A DNA stretch of 64,000 nt from Desmonostoc vinosum HA7617-LM4 (GCA_019359515.1 JAHHHC010000029.1:1-64000), one strand, 5' to 3'. Positions 1 to 9,367 are shown, numbered from the stretch's first letter. Program-made: numbers and translations. Notes: generated by a model from the letters alone, not told the origin.

Positions 1-181
1 TCCCCAGTCCCCAGTCCCCAGTCCCCAGTCCCCAGTCCCCAGTCCCCAGTCCCCAGTCCCCAGTCCCCAGTCCCCAGTCCCCAGTCCCCAGTCCCCAGTC
101 CCCAGTCCCCAGTCCCCAGTCCCCAGTTCCCAGTCCCCATTCCCCATTCCCCATTCCCCATTCCCCATTCCCCATTCCCAA
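1..181. repeat. Heptamer tandem repeat (TCCCCAG)n
   Basis: About 18 uninterrupted copies of TCCCCAG fill positions 1-126. They pass into a related TCCCCAT tract that ends about 15 bases before cdsA. This is the short tandemly repeated repeat (STRR) type known from heterocystous cyanobacteria. The same heptamer, or its complement, recurs near 1.09, 33.4 and 39.9 kb. The array runs off the left edge, so its full length is unknown. No promoter can be recognised inside it, although the cdsA transcript must begin in or before it. Confidence 0.95.
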
Positions 182-195
182 TACCCAGTACATCT

Positions 196-1083
196 ATGCC
201 TTGGTCTCGGATTCTTAGTGGAATTGTAGCGATCGCCCTTGCTCTTTGTGCGACCCTTCTGGGAGGTTGGTACTATACCAGTATGGTTGCGGTTCTCATC
301 TTTTTGGGTCAACAGGAGTATTTTAATTTAGTCAGGGCCAGAGGTATAGCTCCCGCTGCTAAGACTACTATGGTTTCCAGTCAAGTTTTACTGGCAATTT
401 GTACTCTTGATGGCAGTTTAGCTGATGCTGTCATGCCCTTAGCAGGTACACTTATTTGCTTTTACCTGCTGTTTCAGCCTAAATTTGCCACAATAGCTGA
501 TATTTCTGCCTCTATTATGGGGCTATTTTATACAGGTTACATGCCGAGTTACTTGGTCAGATTGCGAGCGATAGATAGTGTGGCTTTTAGCAATCTTCCT
601 TTGGGGGGTTACTGGCCTACTAGCTGGACAGATTTTTGGCAAAATGCCAATTCTGCCTCTTTGCCACAAGGGTTGACAGTGACACTGCTAACTTTTTTAT
701 GTATTTGGGCAGCTGATATCGGTGCTTATATTATTGGTAGATGCTTTGGCAAAACCCGCCTCACTGAAATTAGCCCGAAAAAAACTGTCGAAGGTGCTGT
801 TTTTGGCATTACCTCCAGTGTCGGCGTAGCTCTAGCTGGGGCACATTATATTAACTTACCCATACCTTTGTTGACTGGTTTAGCCTTGGGTTTGCTGATT
901 GGTATTGCTAGTCTTTTAGGTGATCTTACTGAATCTATGCTGAAGCGCGATGCTGGAGTTAAAGATTCTGGGCAGTTAATCCCTGGTCATGGTGGCATCC
1001 TTGATCGCACCGACAGTTATATCTTTACATTTCCTTTGGTTTACTATTTCGTCACACTGCTGTTGCCACTAGTCCCATATTAA
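196..1083 (+). CDS. cdsA: Phosphatidate cytidylyltransferase
   Basis: CdsA makes CDP-diacylglycerol from CTP and phosphatidate in the cytoplasmic membrane, the branch point for phosphatidylglycerol. The 295-residue protein is almost entirely hydrophobic, with about eight membrane segments. Near the C-terminus (about residues 247-275) it carries the CTP-transferase signature: SMLKRD, then KDSG, then PGHGGILDR. Length and signature position fit the family. The ATG at 196 follows the TCCCCAT repeat tract and has no clear Shine-Dalgarno sequence. The gene is convergent with a PlsC-type acyltransferase that would supply its substrate pathway; a GGGGACT array lies between the two stop codons. The assignment is secure. 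Confidence 0.95.
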   Translation: MPWSRILSGIVAIALALCATLLGGWYYTSMVAVLIFLGQQEYFNLVRARGIAPAAKTTMVSSQVLLAICTLDGSLADAVMPLAGTLICFYLLFQPKFATIADISASIMGLFYTGYMPSYLVRLRAIDSVAFSNLPLGGYWPTSWTDFWQNANSASLPQGLTVTLLTFLCIWAADIGAYIIGRCFGKTRLTEISPKKTVEGAVFGITSSVGVALAGAHYINLPIPLLTGLALGLLIGIASLLGDLTESMLKRDAGVKDSGQLIPGHGGILDRTDSYIFTFPLVYYFVTLLLPLVPY

Positions 1084-1084
1084 T

Positions 1085-1256
1085 GGGAGTGGGGACTGGG
1101 GACTGGGGACTGGGGACTGGGGACTGGGGACTGGGGACTGGGGACTGGGAATGAGCATTTGTTATTTCTCCCTCATCTCCCTCATCTCCCTCATCCCCCT
1201 CATCCCCCCACTCCCCACTCCCCACTCCCCACTCCCCACTCCCTACTCCCTACTTC
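1085..1256. repeat. GGGGACT heptamer array and pyrimidine-rich tract
   Basis: After the cdsA stop codon there are about ten copies of GGGGACT (to about 1159). A CTCCCTCAT/CCCCACT tract follows and runs to the stop codon of the convergent acyltransferase gene. The two halves are purine-rich and pyrimidine-rich and partly complementary, so the transcript could fold. It fills the whole gap between the convergent genes, and no separate terminator hairpin is visible. Confidence 0.9.
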
Positions 1257-1259
1257 TTT

Positions 1260-2681
1260 TTAACGAATCATTCTCTCCAATTCAGATTGCAGGTCTTTTG
1301 TCAAATCGCTAACAGCTTGCTTAGTTGCTTGACGGTTTGTTTGAGAATTTAACCAGCGTTCAGTCACAGAAATTGGTTCACCTACTGTAATTTGTGCCTG
1401 TCGTAAGCCTAATCTGGGTCTTCCAGGAAGTGTTGTGTCTTGAATGCGGGAAAGCATATCAAACATCAGTAGTGCGGTTTCTGCGAATCTTTCGACAGTT
1501 GGCTGTTCCTTGATATAGGTTGCTGTGACAGCTACAAAACTTTCTACTATTCGCATGTGTCGTATCCGCAGGTCTGCTTCTTGGGCAATCCAATCTGCTA
1601 AACCGCGTTTGAAAGGTGGTAAAGCATTAATATCTGGCAAATCATCTCGGTATATGTAATTCCAGCCAGCTTCTTCTAAGCGCCGACAACGGTCAATAAA
1701 ATTTCCCTGGGGCTGGAGTGCAAAATATTGTTCAGCTACTTGTAAAGCTCTATTTAATAGATGATGTAATCGCTCAGTTAATGTTTTGTCGCGAGTTTCG
1801 CTAAAATTTTGATGATAGAAGCGACGATAAAATTCTTCCATCTCGGTAATGAGATATTCAGCTAACCGACAGATACGTTGAGTGTAAATTTCTGCTTGGT
1901 TGGGAATAGTCGAGTCATCAAGATCAAGCATCGGCAAGCCGCTATCTGTTTCTAGTTTGCGTAAAAGCCAATCTAATCTTGACCAAGGTGGCTTAACATA
2001 GCGATACTCAATGCCGATAGGCACAATCATTACCGTCTCGGTACGATTGGCTTTTTGTAAGTCTTCGACGCACCAAAACCCCATTTGGGCAACACCAGGT
2101 TCCAAGGGGCTGACAACGCCACTGTGGCCATTGTTCCCTCCTTCGGGTGCAAGTGCGATCGGTAATTTACCATTAGCAAATAAATTTCGTGCAGTTTGGA
2201 TAGCCTGTCTGTCTAGTCGCCTACCACGACGCACCGGTACACCACCTAACCGAGAAAATAGCCAACCCAACCAATCACCAGCCCACAATGTCATACCCCG
2301 ATCATAGAGAAAGTGGCTGCTAATCGGGTATTTCAACTCGATACCTGCTTCGCGGGCAGCTTGGGGTATGAGGCGGGAGAGTACATACTGCATACACATA
2401 GGATCTTCTACCTCTGGGTGGCGAAATGCTAACAAAAAGCGAATTTTGCCAGCCTGAAATTGCTGATAAAGCTGGGCTAATACTTCAGTATTTTTAGCTT
2501 CAATACGAACTATGCCAGCTGGTAGCCAGGGACGAGTCCGGAATCGCAGCAAAAACGGTACTAACCACTGAGTAATCTGAAGTACGTATACATTAAAATT
2601 TTCGGGGATAAATTTCAGTGGTGGTTGAGTAGAGTGAATTGATCTAGGCAAGTCCCTCTCCAAAAAAGTTTTGTATGACAC
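1260..2681 (-). CDS. PlsC-type acyltransferase (1-acylglycerol-3-phosphate acyltransferase family)
   Basis: This 473-residue protein has the catalytic H-x4-D box of glycerolipid acyltransferases (RHPEVED, His88 and Asp93). It also has the substrate motif PEGG (about residues 179-182), inside ALAPEGGNNGH. Members of this family transfer an acyl group to lysophosphatidate or related acceptors at the membrane. It is about twice the length of minimal PlsC. The C-terminal half (after about residue 280) is helical, has no motif I recognise, and seems to be a cyanobacterial extension. It lies convergent to cdsA, which consumes phosphatidate, so a role in phospholipid synthesis is plausible. The exact acceptor cannot be read from the sequence. 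Confidence 0.75.
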   Translation of the reverse strand: MSYKTFLERDLPRSIHSTQPPLKFIPENFNVYVLQITQWLVPFLLRFRTRPWLPAGIVRIEAKNTEVLAQLYQQFQAGKIRFLLAFRHPEVEDPMCMQYVLSRLIPQAAREAGIELKYPISSHFLYDRGMTLWAGDWLGWLFSRLGGVPVRRGRRLDRQAIQTARNLFANGKLPIALAPEGGNNGHSGVVSPLEPGVAQMGFWCVEDLQKANRTETVMIVPIGIEYRYVKPPWSRLDWLLRKLETDSGLPMLDLDDSTIPNQAEIYTQRICRLAEYLITEMEEFYRRFYHQNFSETRDKTLTERLHHLLNRALQVAEQYFALQPQGNFIDRCRRLEEAGWNYIYRDDLPDINALPPFKRGLADWIAQEADLRIRHMRIVESFVAVTATYIKEQPTVERFAETALLMFDMLSRIQDTTLPGRPRLGLRQAQITVGEPISVTERWLNSQTNRQATKQAVSDLTKDLQSELERMIR

Positions 2682-2877
2682 TATTTTAGCTGTGTCATGA
2701 CAAATAAAAAAATTGAGTAAATAAGAATAACTAAATTCTGTACTTTAGTTATTCTATCTACTCAATTAAAAGCGAAATACAAGGATTTACCGGAAAGGAG
2801 ATTGAGGATTTTCAGAAATAAGCAGTCTAACTCAAAAAAATTTTGAATTATAAATTGTAGTGTAACCGCAATCAATA

Positions 2878-3606
2878 TTAAACTGCTTGTGAGAATTTCT
2901 TACGTTTTTGTAAGCCGAATAAAGCTGATACTGCAATAGCTCCAAGGCTCAAAATTGTACCAGGTTCAGGAACAGTTTTGTTGATATCTAAACGAACCCC
3001 ATCACCAGTAACGAATTTTCCACCAATATTCCCTAATTTCAGTTCTAATGAATTTACATTCGTTAGTGTTACTTTTTTCATATTGGCATTATCTCCTGGA
3101 GCAACTGTTGAGTTATAAGGGTTGCCATTTAAGCTCAAAATACTTGTGCCTGTATCTTCGGTGTCAAAAAACAGTAGTTGTAATTCAGCAATTGTTGTTG
3201 CAAAGTTAAATTTGTACTGACCAACCTCTAATTGACCGTTTTCAGGAAAACTACCATCCTTTTTGAGCGCTACAGGACGAAACCAATTTTCACCTGCAAT
3301 TGTATTAGTACCTGCATCTGGTTGACCGAATACAATACCAAAGCCCCAGTTATTTGCGGTTGCGCTATCGTCACTAAATAGCAAGCTTGGTAAGTAATTT
3401 GAATTGTAACTTTCGCTGCTGATTGTATAACCATAAGGTGCGGTATCGATACAGCTACCAGTCACACAAGCAACGTTTGTTAGTTTAATTTCACCTTCTA
3501 TTGGAGGAACTAAAGAAACAGCTTTAGCTTTAGAGACACCACCAACTAAACTTAAAGTTAGAGTTGATGCTGCGAGTGTTGTAGAGAGAATAGTAAACTT
3601 TTTCAT
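2878..3606 (-). CDS. PEP-CTERM sorting-signal protein
   Basis: This 242-residue secreted protein has a signal peptide (residues 1-29: basic start, hydrophobic core, AKA end). Its C-terminal PEP-CTERM signal comprises PEPGT at about 213-217, one hydrophobic segment and a KRKK basic tail. Such signals are recognised by exosortase, which is usually encoded elsewhere in the genome. The body is rich in Asn, Gly, Thr and Ser and resembles extracellular matrix or surface proteins. Two cysteines (47 and 52) could form a disulphide. Nothing indicates an enzymatic function. It is monocistronic, with AT-rich flanks on both sides. Confidence 0.85.
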   Translation of the reverse strand: MKKFTILSTTLAASTLTLSLVGGVSKAKAVSLVPPIEGEIKLTNVACVTGSCIDTAPYGYTISSESYNSNYLPSLLFSDDSATANNWGFGIVFGQPDAGTNTIAGENWFRPVALKKDGSFPENGQLEVGQYKFNFATTIAELQLLFFDTEDTGTSILSLNGNPYNSTVAPGDNANMKKVTLTNVNSLELKLGNIGGKFVTGDGVRLDINKTVPEPGTILSLGAIAVSALFGLQKRKKFSQAV

Positions 3607-4482
3607 AGACTTTTTCTGCGATTAGTAATGATTTTGGTAACGAAGGTTTGTGTTGTTTTCCGTGTATGTTCACATAGTAATTGAGTATCTACTTAAGTGC
3701 ATATACTTGGATTTGATATTCATTCAATCTTTATTAGCAAGTTTTTCAATATAAATACTGATAGAATAATTACTGAATAGCGGTATTTTTTTGCTACATT
3801 TCTTTTCCAGAAAAATGTCAAGAAAAATAAGTATTTACGTTATCCTTATTAAGGAATTAAAAGTTTTTTATAAAAGAATTTTAAGAAACAATAAATCTTG
3901 GGGATTGGGGATTGGGAAAGAGGCGGGGGGACGAGGAGACACGGGGACGCGGGGAAAGACTTCGGAACAGAAAAATAGGCTTTAGGCTTTTTCCGACTGA
4001 ATGTAAAATACCTACATCTGCCTTTGGGAGGTAGGGGAGATAGTGCGCTGCTGAGATTCCCTCCGTTGTAGCAAGCGGGGTGAATAATACCAATTTGAAA
4101 AAGAAGGCGACAGATAAGCTAATCTGCCTTTAACTTGCATAATCCTTTGCCTCAGAAAGACGCGGAGAGAAGTTGCGTGCGGGGGTTCCCCCCGTTGAGC
4201 AAACTTCGGAGGACGCGCTTAAGGGGAGACGCGGGGATGCAATTTGAATGATTATTAGCTTACACACGCTCGAACCCTTGTGAAATGGAACTTTCTTAAT
4301 TGCAAATTGCCAATTTGTATAACAAATATCTATTCCCCGCGTCCCCGCGTCTCCCCGTCCTCGTGTCTCCCCGTCCCCGCGTCCTCTTGATTCCCTATTT
4401 CCTAAATTAGATACCTTTTTTCTCAATTTTTGAATGCATCCGATAGAATGGAAAATGCTGTCTTTAAATAATTAGGGAATTT
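3607..4482. repeat. Gene-free spacer with GC-rich STRR pair
   Basis: This gap between the PEP-CTERM gene and rpsN has no convincing gene; its short open frames are low-complexity. About 3897-3958 is a purine-rich GGGGAC/ACGCGGGG tract. About 4326-4388 is its pyrimidine-rich counterpart (CCCCGCGTCCCCGCGTCTCC). The two are roughly inverted copies about 430 bases apart. Between them are fragments of other dispersed repeats, such as the GGTTCCCCCCGTTGAGC segment near 4183. The rpsN promoter should lie in the AT-rich last 100 bases. Confidence 0.7.
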
Positions 4483-4785
4483 ATGGCCAAAAAGAGTATG
4501 ATTGAGCGCGAGAAAAAACGCGCCAAGTTGGTAGCAAAGTATGCTGAAAAGCGCGAAGCTCTGTTAGAAGAGTTTAGAACAACAGAATCTCCTCTTGATA
4601 AGTTGGATATCCATCGGCAAATTCAACAGCTACCCCGCAATAGTGCGCCTAGCCGCCGCCGTAACCGTTGTTGGGTAACTGGTCGTTCTAGAGGTGTTTA
4701 CCGTGATTTTGGGCTGTCTCGGAACGTTCTGCGAGAATGGGCACACGAAGGTCTTTTACCTGGAGTGGTTAAGTCTAGTTGGTAG
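4483..4785 (+). CDS. rpsN: 30S ribosomal protein S14
   Basis: This is a 100-residue, highly basic protein of the long, zinc-independent S14 type. It has no paired CxxC motifs and a single cysteine in the [10 protein letters not shown] segment. The C-terminus ([18 protein letters not shown], then [10 protein letters not shown]) is the diagnostic S14 block that contacts 16S rRNA in the 30S head. It starts at ATG 4483 with AGGGAAT just upstream. As is usual in cyanobacteria, it stands alone, outside the large ribosomal protein operon. The call is secure. Confidence 0.97.
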   Translation: MAKKSMIEREKKRAKLVAKYAEKREALLEEFRTTESPLDKLDIHRQIQQLPRNSAPSRRRNRCWVTGRSRGVYRDFGLSRNVLREWAHEGLLPGVVKSSW

Positions 4786-4848
4786 TCATTAAGTCATTGG
4801 TCATTAGCAACTGAACAACAGACAAAGGACAAATGACAAATGACAAAA

Positions 4849-5178
4849 TTATTGCCCACAACACTTATCAATTCCCAGACTTTCTAAGAGTAGATCGCTG
4901 ACGGCGTTGGCGATCGCAAACTCTCCATAGAAGCTTTTGGAAAAATCAAACGCCTGCATCTCAGTGACGATGGCAATCACTAAAGAACCGAGGTCGTTTT
5001 CTCCTTCCATGCGTTGTCTGACAAAAATTTGTGCTGCGCGTTGGGCAATTGTATGATTGACGGTTTCCGGAATAAATTCTGTATCCAGCCACCGCAGTAG
5101 ACACTCTTGTAGCCATTCACCTTCTCGCTGCGGATTTTCAGCTGGGGGTAAGGTGATGGGTGAAATTGGTTCAGTCAT
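4849..5178 (-). CDS. Small conserved acidic protein, unknown function
   Basis: This 109-residue acidic soluble protein has no membrane segment and no motif I can name. Its composition is normal for a real protein: a proline-rich start, a central helix ending RAAQIFVRQRM, and a conserved-looking tail that ends with two cysteines (CCGQ). I believe similar proteins occur in other filamentous cyanobacteria but cannot name a family. It is convergent with rpsN and divergent from aat, with about 135 bases before the aat start. No function is offered. Confidence 0.55.
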   Translation of the reverse strand: MTEPISPITLPPAENPQREGEWLQECLLRWLDTEFIPETVNHTIAQRAAQIFVRQRMEGENDLGSLVIAIVTEMQAFDFSKSFYGEFAIANAVSDLLLESLGIDKCCGQ

Positions 5179-5314
5179 TTTTGTTAAACGCAGAGTAACG
5201 CTGAGGAAATCGCAGCGAAAAGTTCTGAAGGAGGGAAACCCTCTGTAGGAAACTTTTCAAGACAGAGGTTCGCAGAGTGCGTTCCTCTTGAGCTTTTGGG
5301 TTTGTTGGTTAACT

Positions 5315-5890
5315 ATGCAATATGATGTCGCCGCTATTATTCAAGGCTATGCTCAAGGCTATTTTCTCATGGCTGATGCCAGCGATCGCTTGGGATGGTA
5401 TGCAAGTCGCGATCGAACTTTGATTCCATTAGATGAGAGATTTCGCTACCCTAAGTCTTTGCAGCGTGTCCTCAATCAAGAACGTTTTACTGTGGCGATT
5501 AATCGTGACTTTGCAGCTGTGGTTGCTGGGTGTGCTAACCGCGAAACAACTTGGATTTCAGAGGAGTTACAAAAGATTTATTGGTTACTATATCAGACGG
5601 GTTTTGCTTATAGTTTTGAAACTTGGCGAGGCGACGAACTAGCCGGGGGAATTTTAGGAATTGTCATTGGTGGTGCTTTTATTGGCGAATCAATGTTTTA
5701 CCGCATACCCGAAGGCTCAAAAGTAGCGATGGTGAAGTTGGTAGAAAGATTGAAAGCTAAGGAATTTATACTGTTCGATGCCCAAATGATGAATCCCCAT
5801 TTGGAAAGATTTGGGGCTTATGGCGTTGGAGATGAAGAATATCAAGCTTTACTCGAACAGGCAATAATGCATCCTTGCTCATTTGTGTAA
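5315..5890 (+). CDS. aat: Leucyl/phenylalanyl-tRNA--protein transferase
   Basis: Aat transfers Leu or Phe from tRNA to the N-terminus of proteins that begin with Lys or Arg, marking them for ClpS/ClpAP degradation (N-end rule). The 192-residue protein starts at ATG 5315 (MQYDVAAIIQGYAQGYFLMA). A TTG 27 bases upstream would only add an unlike MSFWVCWLT prefix. Diagnostic blocks include the YPKSLQRVLN region, the WISEELQKIY helix, FETWRGDELAGGILGI, GGAFIGESMFYR and FILFDAQMMNPHLERFGA. All are strongly conserved in Aat. The frame is complete. Confidence 0.93.
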   Translation: MQYDVAAIIQGYAQGYFLMADASDRLGWYASRDRTLIPLDERFRYPKSLQRVLNQERFTVAINRDFAAVVAGCANRETTWISEELQKIYWLLYQTGFAYSFETWRGDELAGGILGIVIGGAFIGESMFYRIPEGSKVAMVKLVERLKAKEFILFDAQMMNPHLERFGAYGVGDEEYQALLEQAIMHPCSFV

Positions 5891-5960
5891 TGTAAAGTTC
5901 TAGTGGATGTGTTTTTGTGAATCGCAATTTTAGCTCAGAGGGTGATCTTTATAGGAAGTT

Positions 5961-6977
5961 CTATATTGTAGCATTTGCTCTTAACCAATTAAGTAAATCT
6001 ACTGTAGTCGTAAAATCCAATAAAGCCTCTCCAAGTAATTCTAATTGCTCTAGAGAAAGAATTTGAATACGTCTTTGAATCTCTTGTGGTAACTCTCCTA
6101 CCCGTCTTTGTAGTAGTCGTAGCACGAGTCTTTGTGCTTGTTCTTGTCTGCCTTCTTGTTTACCTTCTTGTCTACCTTCTTGTTTGCCTTCTTGTTTACC
6201 TTCTTCCTTGCCTCGTTCGTAGCCAATGCGCTCACCTGTCGTAATGTAGCTCATAGAACGCTCCTGCTCAAATTGTTTAAACTCTTGCCAAAATTCTGCT
6301 TCTAAGGCTTTTGGTAAAATCATAACCCAATCAATAAATCGGTATAGGTTACGAATATCTTTTTCCTGTAACCCTAATTCATATAATCGGCGAATTAAAC
6401 TAAATTTCCATGTTTTACGTTCTGTAAATTTTTTAGTTGTTTGCTGTGTCTTCAAATGGGCCATCACCACTGTGGCAAATGGGTTATCGCTTTTCTCTAA
6501 TTCTGTCCAACGATTTTGATAATCTAGCAGCTTAACGATACCAAATTCAAAGTTAAGTTTGGTATGGGGATAATTATAACTATATTGATTTGGTCGCCAT
6601 GTCGGGTCAGCATCACACAAAATTGCTAAACTAATAGCAGGTTTCCCAAACTTATCAAATATTCGCAGGTTATAGGAAAACATCCTTTGTGCAAAAATGT
6701 CTTCTGATTTTGCTTGGATTTCAACATGAATTAATAGCCAAATTTCTTGTCCTTGAATTTGCCAGACTTTAACAAGTTTATCTGCATATCTACGACCAAA
6801 TTCAGCTTCACGGGCGATTTGTTGAAATTCTTTATCGAGGAATTCGTAGGGACGTTGCCAATTAATTAATGCTGCTGTTTGGGGAAAGAAAAACTGTATA
6901 GCTTGGGGAAAGTAAGCCTCTAAAATTTCTTTCCAGGGACTATCATTATCTGCTCTTTCTAGTTCTTCTAAACTCAT
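5961..6977 (-). CDS. Rpn/transposase-like PD-(D/E)XK nuclease family protein
   Basis: This 338-residue protein has the layout of the Rpn (recombination-promoting nuclease) proteins that are abundant in cyanobacteria. An N-terminal PD-(D/E)XK-like region contains YADKLVKVW, then WLLIHVEIQAK, then ISLAILCD. A helical middle follows. Next comes a tandem four-residue GKQE/GRQE repeat (12-bp units near 6165-6225), and then a short DUF4351-like tail (LLQRRVGELP to the end). I start at ATG 6977 (MSLEELERAD); an upstream in-frame ATG at 7031 adds a Cys-rich prefix unlike the family. The 12-bp repeat could allow length change by slippage. Such genes are multicopy and mobile in character, and their cellular role is not established. 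Confidence 0.75.
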   Translation of the reverse strand: MSLEELERADNDSPWKEILEAYFPQAIQFFFPQTAALINWQRPYEFLDKEFQQIAREAEFGRRYADKLVKVWQIQGQEIWLLIHVEIQAKSEDIFAQRMFSYNLRIFDKFGKPAISLAILCDADPTWRPNQYSYNYPHTKLNFEFGIVKLLDYQNRWTELEKSDNPFATVVMAHLKTQQTTKKFTERKTWKFSLIRRLYELGLQEKDIRNLYRFIDWVMILPKALEAEFWQEFKQFEQERSMSYITTGERIGYERGKEEGKQEGKQEGRQEGKQEGRQEQAQRLVLRLLQRRVGELPQEIQRRIQILSLEQLELLGEALLDFTTTVDLLNWLRANATI

Positions 6978-7079
6978 ACTGATACAATTCAAAAAAAATT
7001 TGCAACACATGTAGGTTGGGGAGCCACTCACGTGGGCGGGTTTCCCGACTTGAGTGATATCATGTCCGTTTAAAGACTT

Positions 7080-7235
7080 ATGATTTGGCTGACGCGGAGA
7101 TAGGGAGACGCGGTGAGACAGCGAGTAAAGGAGGGTTTCCCTCCGCAGGCGACTGCGTTAGCGCAGCGTAAAGCCTGCGGCATAGCTTCGCTTAGAGCGA
7201 GCTTGCGAGCGTCACCCGAAGGGGGACAAGGGAGA
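7080..7235. repeat. Dispersed palindromic repeat block
   Basis: This GC-rich intergenic block contains GCGTAAAGCCTGCGGCATAG followed by CTTCGCTTAGAGCGAGC, with flanking GGCGACTGCGTTAGCGCAGC. The same words recur near 20.2-20.34 kb and, inverted, near 61.7 kb, with a partial copy near 37.56 kb. It is a family of short palindromic dispersed repeats, not a gene. It sits in the 506-base gap between the Rpn-like gene and the FHA gene. Confidence 0.85.
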
Positions 7236-7374
7236 AATTTTTATGATAAGTGATTAGCCGGACATGATATGAAGTGGCGTTTGAGGAACTAAACCCAACG
7301 CTAAAAACCTTGGTAATGTTGGGTTTCACTTCGTACCCTACGGTATCTTGCTACAATCGCAATCAGCTTAATAC

Positions 7375-7410
7375 CAAAAAACTGACTCAAAAAGCTCAAT
7401 TTGAGTCAGT
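7375..7410 (-). terminator. Rho-independent terminator of the zinc-ribbon/FHA gene
   Basis: An 11-bp perfect inverted repeat (ACTGACTCAAA at 7381-7391 with TTTGAGTCAGT at 7400-7410) has an 8-base loop. On the minus strand it is followed by a run of T (AAAAA on the plus strand at 7376-7380). It lies about 75 bases past the stop codon of the minus-strand FHA gene, as expected for an intrinsic terminator. Confidence 0.75.
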
Positions 7411-7483
7411 ATAAATGGTAATAGATATCAAATGAGCAGTGCGATCGCGCTCTAGACAAGTCTCTAGTTTGATTGAGTCAATG

Positions 7484-8392
7484 TTAGGAGAGTTGAAACA
7501 AAAATGTTACCATATCTCCCTTACCTAGACTAATGCGATCGCCTGGTCTTAAGCGGTGTCGGTTACCTGGTGATAGCGGCAAATTATTAATATATGTACC
7601 GTTGGAACTTCCCACATCTTCAATGTAATGAGCATCACCTTCAATACGAATGTCCGCATGAATCCGTGAGACAATTTCCGAATTGGGAAAACCGGACACA
7701 TCTATATCAGGGGGGATACGGTCGTTAGCTTTACCGATATGGACGACAGAAAGATTTTGAGGTAATTCAATATCGCGATTGCTTTGGATGTGAAATAGCC
7801 GCGCTGTCACTTGTTGCAATTGCGTTCTAGCAGCAGTTGCAGGTGGTGTTGCTACTGGTGGCGGCAGTGGTGCCTGTGGTGGCATTACTGGCTCAGGAGG
7901 TGGTGTTGGCTGAGCAGTTGCCATTGGTGGGGAAGGCGGTGCTGGTTGCATGGTTGGAGGCGGGGACATTCCTTGCTCAGAAACCATGGGTTGAGCAGCA
8001 ACTGTTGGAGGAGTAATTTCTGGAACCGACATCTGTGGCGCACCTGCCACCGCTGTGGGTGGTACGGATGAAGCTACTTCAGGATGGGAGTGAGTAGAGC
8101 TACTTATTCCCAAAGCATCGGGTTGTAAGAGTTCCAACAGTGGATCAGGGGTAATTAACGGTGGTACTTCTACAGGAATGTCGGGGGCAACTGTTGGTGC
8201 TACTGCTGTTGCAACGCTTGCAGGTACCGCTGAATGCAGGTTATGGCCACATTGACCGCAGAAAGCGGCGTCTGCCTGCACAGTTGCCCCACAGCTGGGA
8301 CAGTTATTAGTTGCTGGTAATGGCGTATAGCAAGCTTCACACTGGACAGCGCCGTCAGGGTTGGGATGATTGCAATTAGGGCAGACGATCAT
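7484..8392 (-). CDS. fraH: Double zinc-ribbon and FHA domain protein, FraH-like
   Basis: This 302-residue protein has three parts. Residues 1-55 carry two zinc ribbons (CPNCNHPNPDGAVQCEAC and CPSCGATVQADAAFCGQCG). Residues about 60-190 are a Pro/Ala/Val-rich linker. Residues about 205-302 form an FHA phosphothreonine-binding domain with the GK..., SRIHA and GSSNGTYIN motifs. From memory, FraH of Anabaena, needed for membrane reorganisation and diazotrophic growth in heterocysts, has this layout and similar size. The match rests on architecture, so other cyanobacterial zinc-ribbon/FHA proteins remain possible. It has its own terminator downstream, and the minus-strand pgl gene lies about 250 bases upstream. 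Confidence 0.6.
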   Translation of the reverse strand: MIVCPNCNHPNPDGAVQCEACYTPLPATNNCPSCGATVQADAAFCGQCGHNLHSAVPASVATAVAPTVAPDIPVEVPPLITPDPLLELLQPDALGISSSTHSHPEVASSVPPTAVAGAPQMSVPEITPPTVAAQPMVSEQGMSPPPTMQPAPPSPPMATAQPTPPPEPVMPPQAPLPPPVATPPATAARTQLQQVTARLFHIQSNRDIELPQNLSVVHIGKANDRIPPDIDVSGFPNSEIVSRIHADIRIEGDAHYIEDVGSSNGTYINNLPLSPGNRHRLRPGDRISLGKGDMVTFLFQLS

Positions 8393-8499
8393 CAGATTTT
8401 AGCCTTTGTTCAAGCTCATCTTAAACATCTTAAAGTGGTATTGGCAAGGAGACTGAGGATTGGGGACTGGGATTCAAAACTATACCTAATCCTTTGATA

Positions 8500-8590
8500 T
8501 CCTCCCCGAACTGAAAGGTGCGGGGATTCCCAAGAATCACTTCTTGAGTTTTCTGCTTCGTCCCGTGCCAGCTAGACTGACGTTACCGCC
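8500..8590. mobile_element. IS200/IS605-type terminal hairpin remnant
   Basis: The segment TCCTCCCCGAACTGAAAGG, followed by TGCGGGGATTCCCAAG, forms a CCCCG/CGGGG stem-loop. This is the kind of subterminal hairpin found at ends of IS200/IS605 (tnpB) elements in cyanobacteria. No transposase frame is attached on either side, so it is an isolated element end or a solo remnant between pgl and the FHA gene. The recognition rests on sequence style only. Confidence 0.4.
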
Positions 8591-8644
8591 TACTCAAAAC
8601 TCAGGACTCAGCACTGATTCTAACAGTTACTCCTGATGGGAAAG

Positions 8645-9367
8645 TTAAGGTTTGAGTTCCAAACCTGCTGCCGCATCCAGTAGCCACCAAAGTTCTCCTT
8701 GGGGCTGAATTAATCGGGATGGATAAGTAAAATCATCGGCTACGGGTGCAAAGACTTGAGCTAAAGCTGGTCGTTTATTAGCACCAGCAACCACAAAAAT
8801 TACAGTGCTAGCAGAATTGATGAAGGGGTATGTAAAGGTTATGCGCGGGTTGCCGTCTTTGTTACCCACTGTAGTTAGGCGATCGCGTACTTTGAGTGCC
8901 TCTGTGTGGGGAAACAAAGATGCGGTATGTGCATCATCTCCCATTCCTAGCAATATTACATCTAGAGCAGGGAACTCTCCGGATGAAGAGTTAAAAAACT
9001 CTTGCAGATGTTGTTCATATTTAGCAGCACTAACCGCTGGTTCAGCTTCTAAAGTCGGTACGGAGTGAATATTAGTTGCTGGGATATTAACTTTATCCAA
9101 CCATGCACGACGCGCCATTAGCTCATTGCTATCAGGATGATCTGGTGGTACGTAGCGTTCATCTCCCCAGAACACATGAATTCTATCCCAAGGTAGTTTT
9201 TGAGTGGCGATCGCTTCGTATAACGGCTTAGGTGTACTGCCGCCAGATAAGGCGATAGTAAATCGCCCCTGCTCCCTAATCGCAGTTTCCAACTTGGACA
9301 AGATCAATTCCAGCGCTCGTGCTACCAATGCTGACTGATCTGGCAGAACTTCAACCGGTTTATTCAT
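8645..9367 (-). CDS. pgl: 6-phosphogluconolactonase
   Basis: Pgl hydrolyses 6-phosphogluconolactone to 6-phosphogluconate in the oxidative pentose phosphate pathway. This pathway supplies reductant in the dark and, in heterocystous species, for nitrogen fixation. The 240-residue protein has the family blocks IALSGGSTPKPLYEAIA (about residues 40-56), VFWGDERYVPPDHPDSN (about 85-101) and LLGMGDDAHTASLFPHTE (about 140-157). The last carries the catalytic His region. Length and motif spacing are normal for the bacterial DevB-type enzyme. It starts at ATG 9367. Other oxidative pentose phosphate genes are not in the window. Confidence 0.94.
   Translation of the reverse strand: MNKPVEVLPDQSALVARALELILSKLETAIREQGRFTIALSGGSTPKPLYEAIATQKLPWDRIHVFWGDERYVPPDHPDSNELMARRAWLDKVNIPATNIHSVPTLEAEPAVSAAKYEQHLQEFFNSSSGEFPALDVILLGMGDDAHTASLFPHTEALKVRDRLTTVGNKDGNPRITFTYPFINSASTVIFVVAGANKRPALAQVFAPVADDFTYPSRLIQPQGELWWLLDAAAGLELKP

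Noticed and set aside
7811-8071. Plus-strand frame opposite the FraH-like gene, rich in Trp, Cys and Arg
   Set aside because: It is the antisense shadow of the Pro/Ala/Val-rich linker; the minus-strand protein has clear zinc-ribbon and FHA domains.
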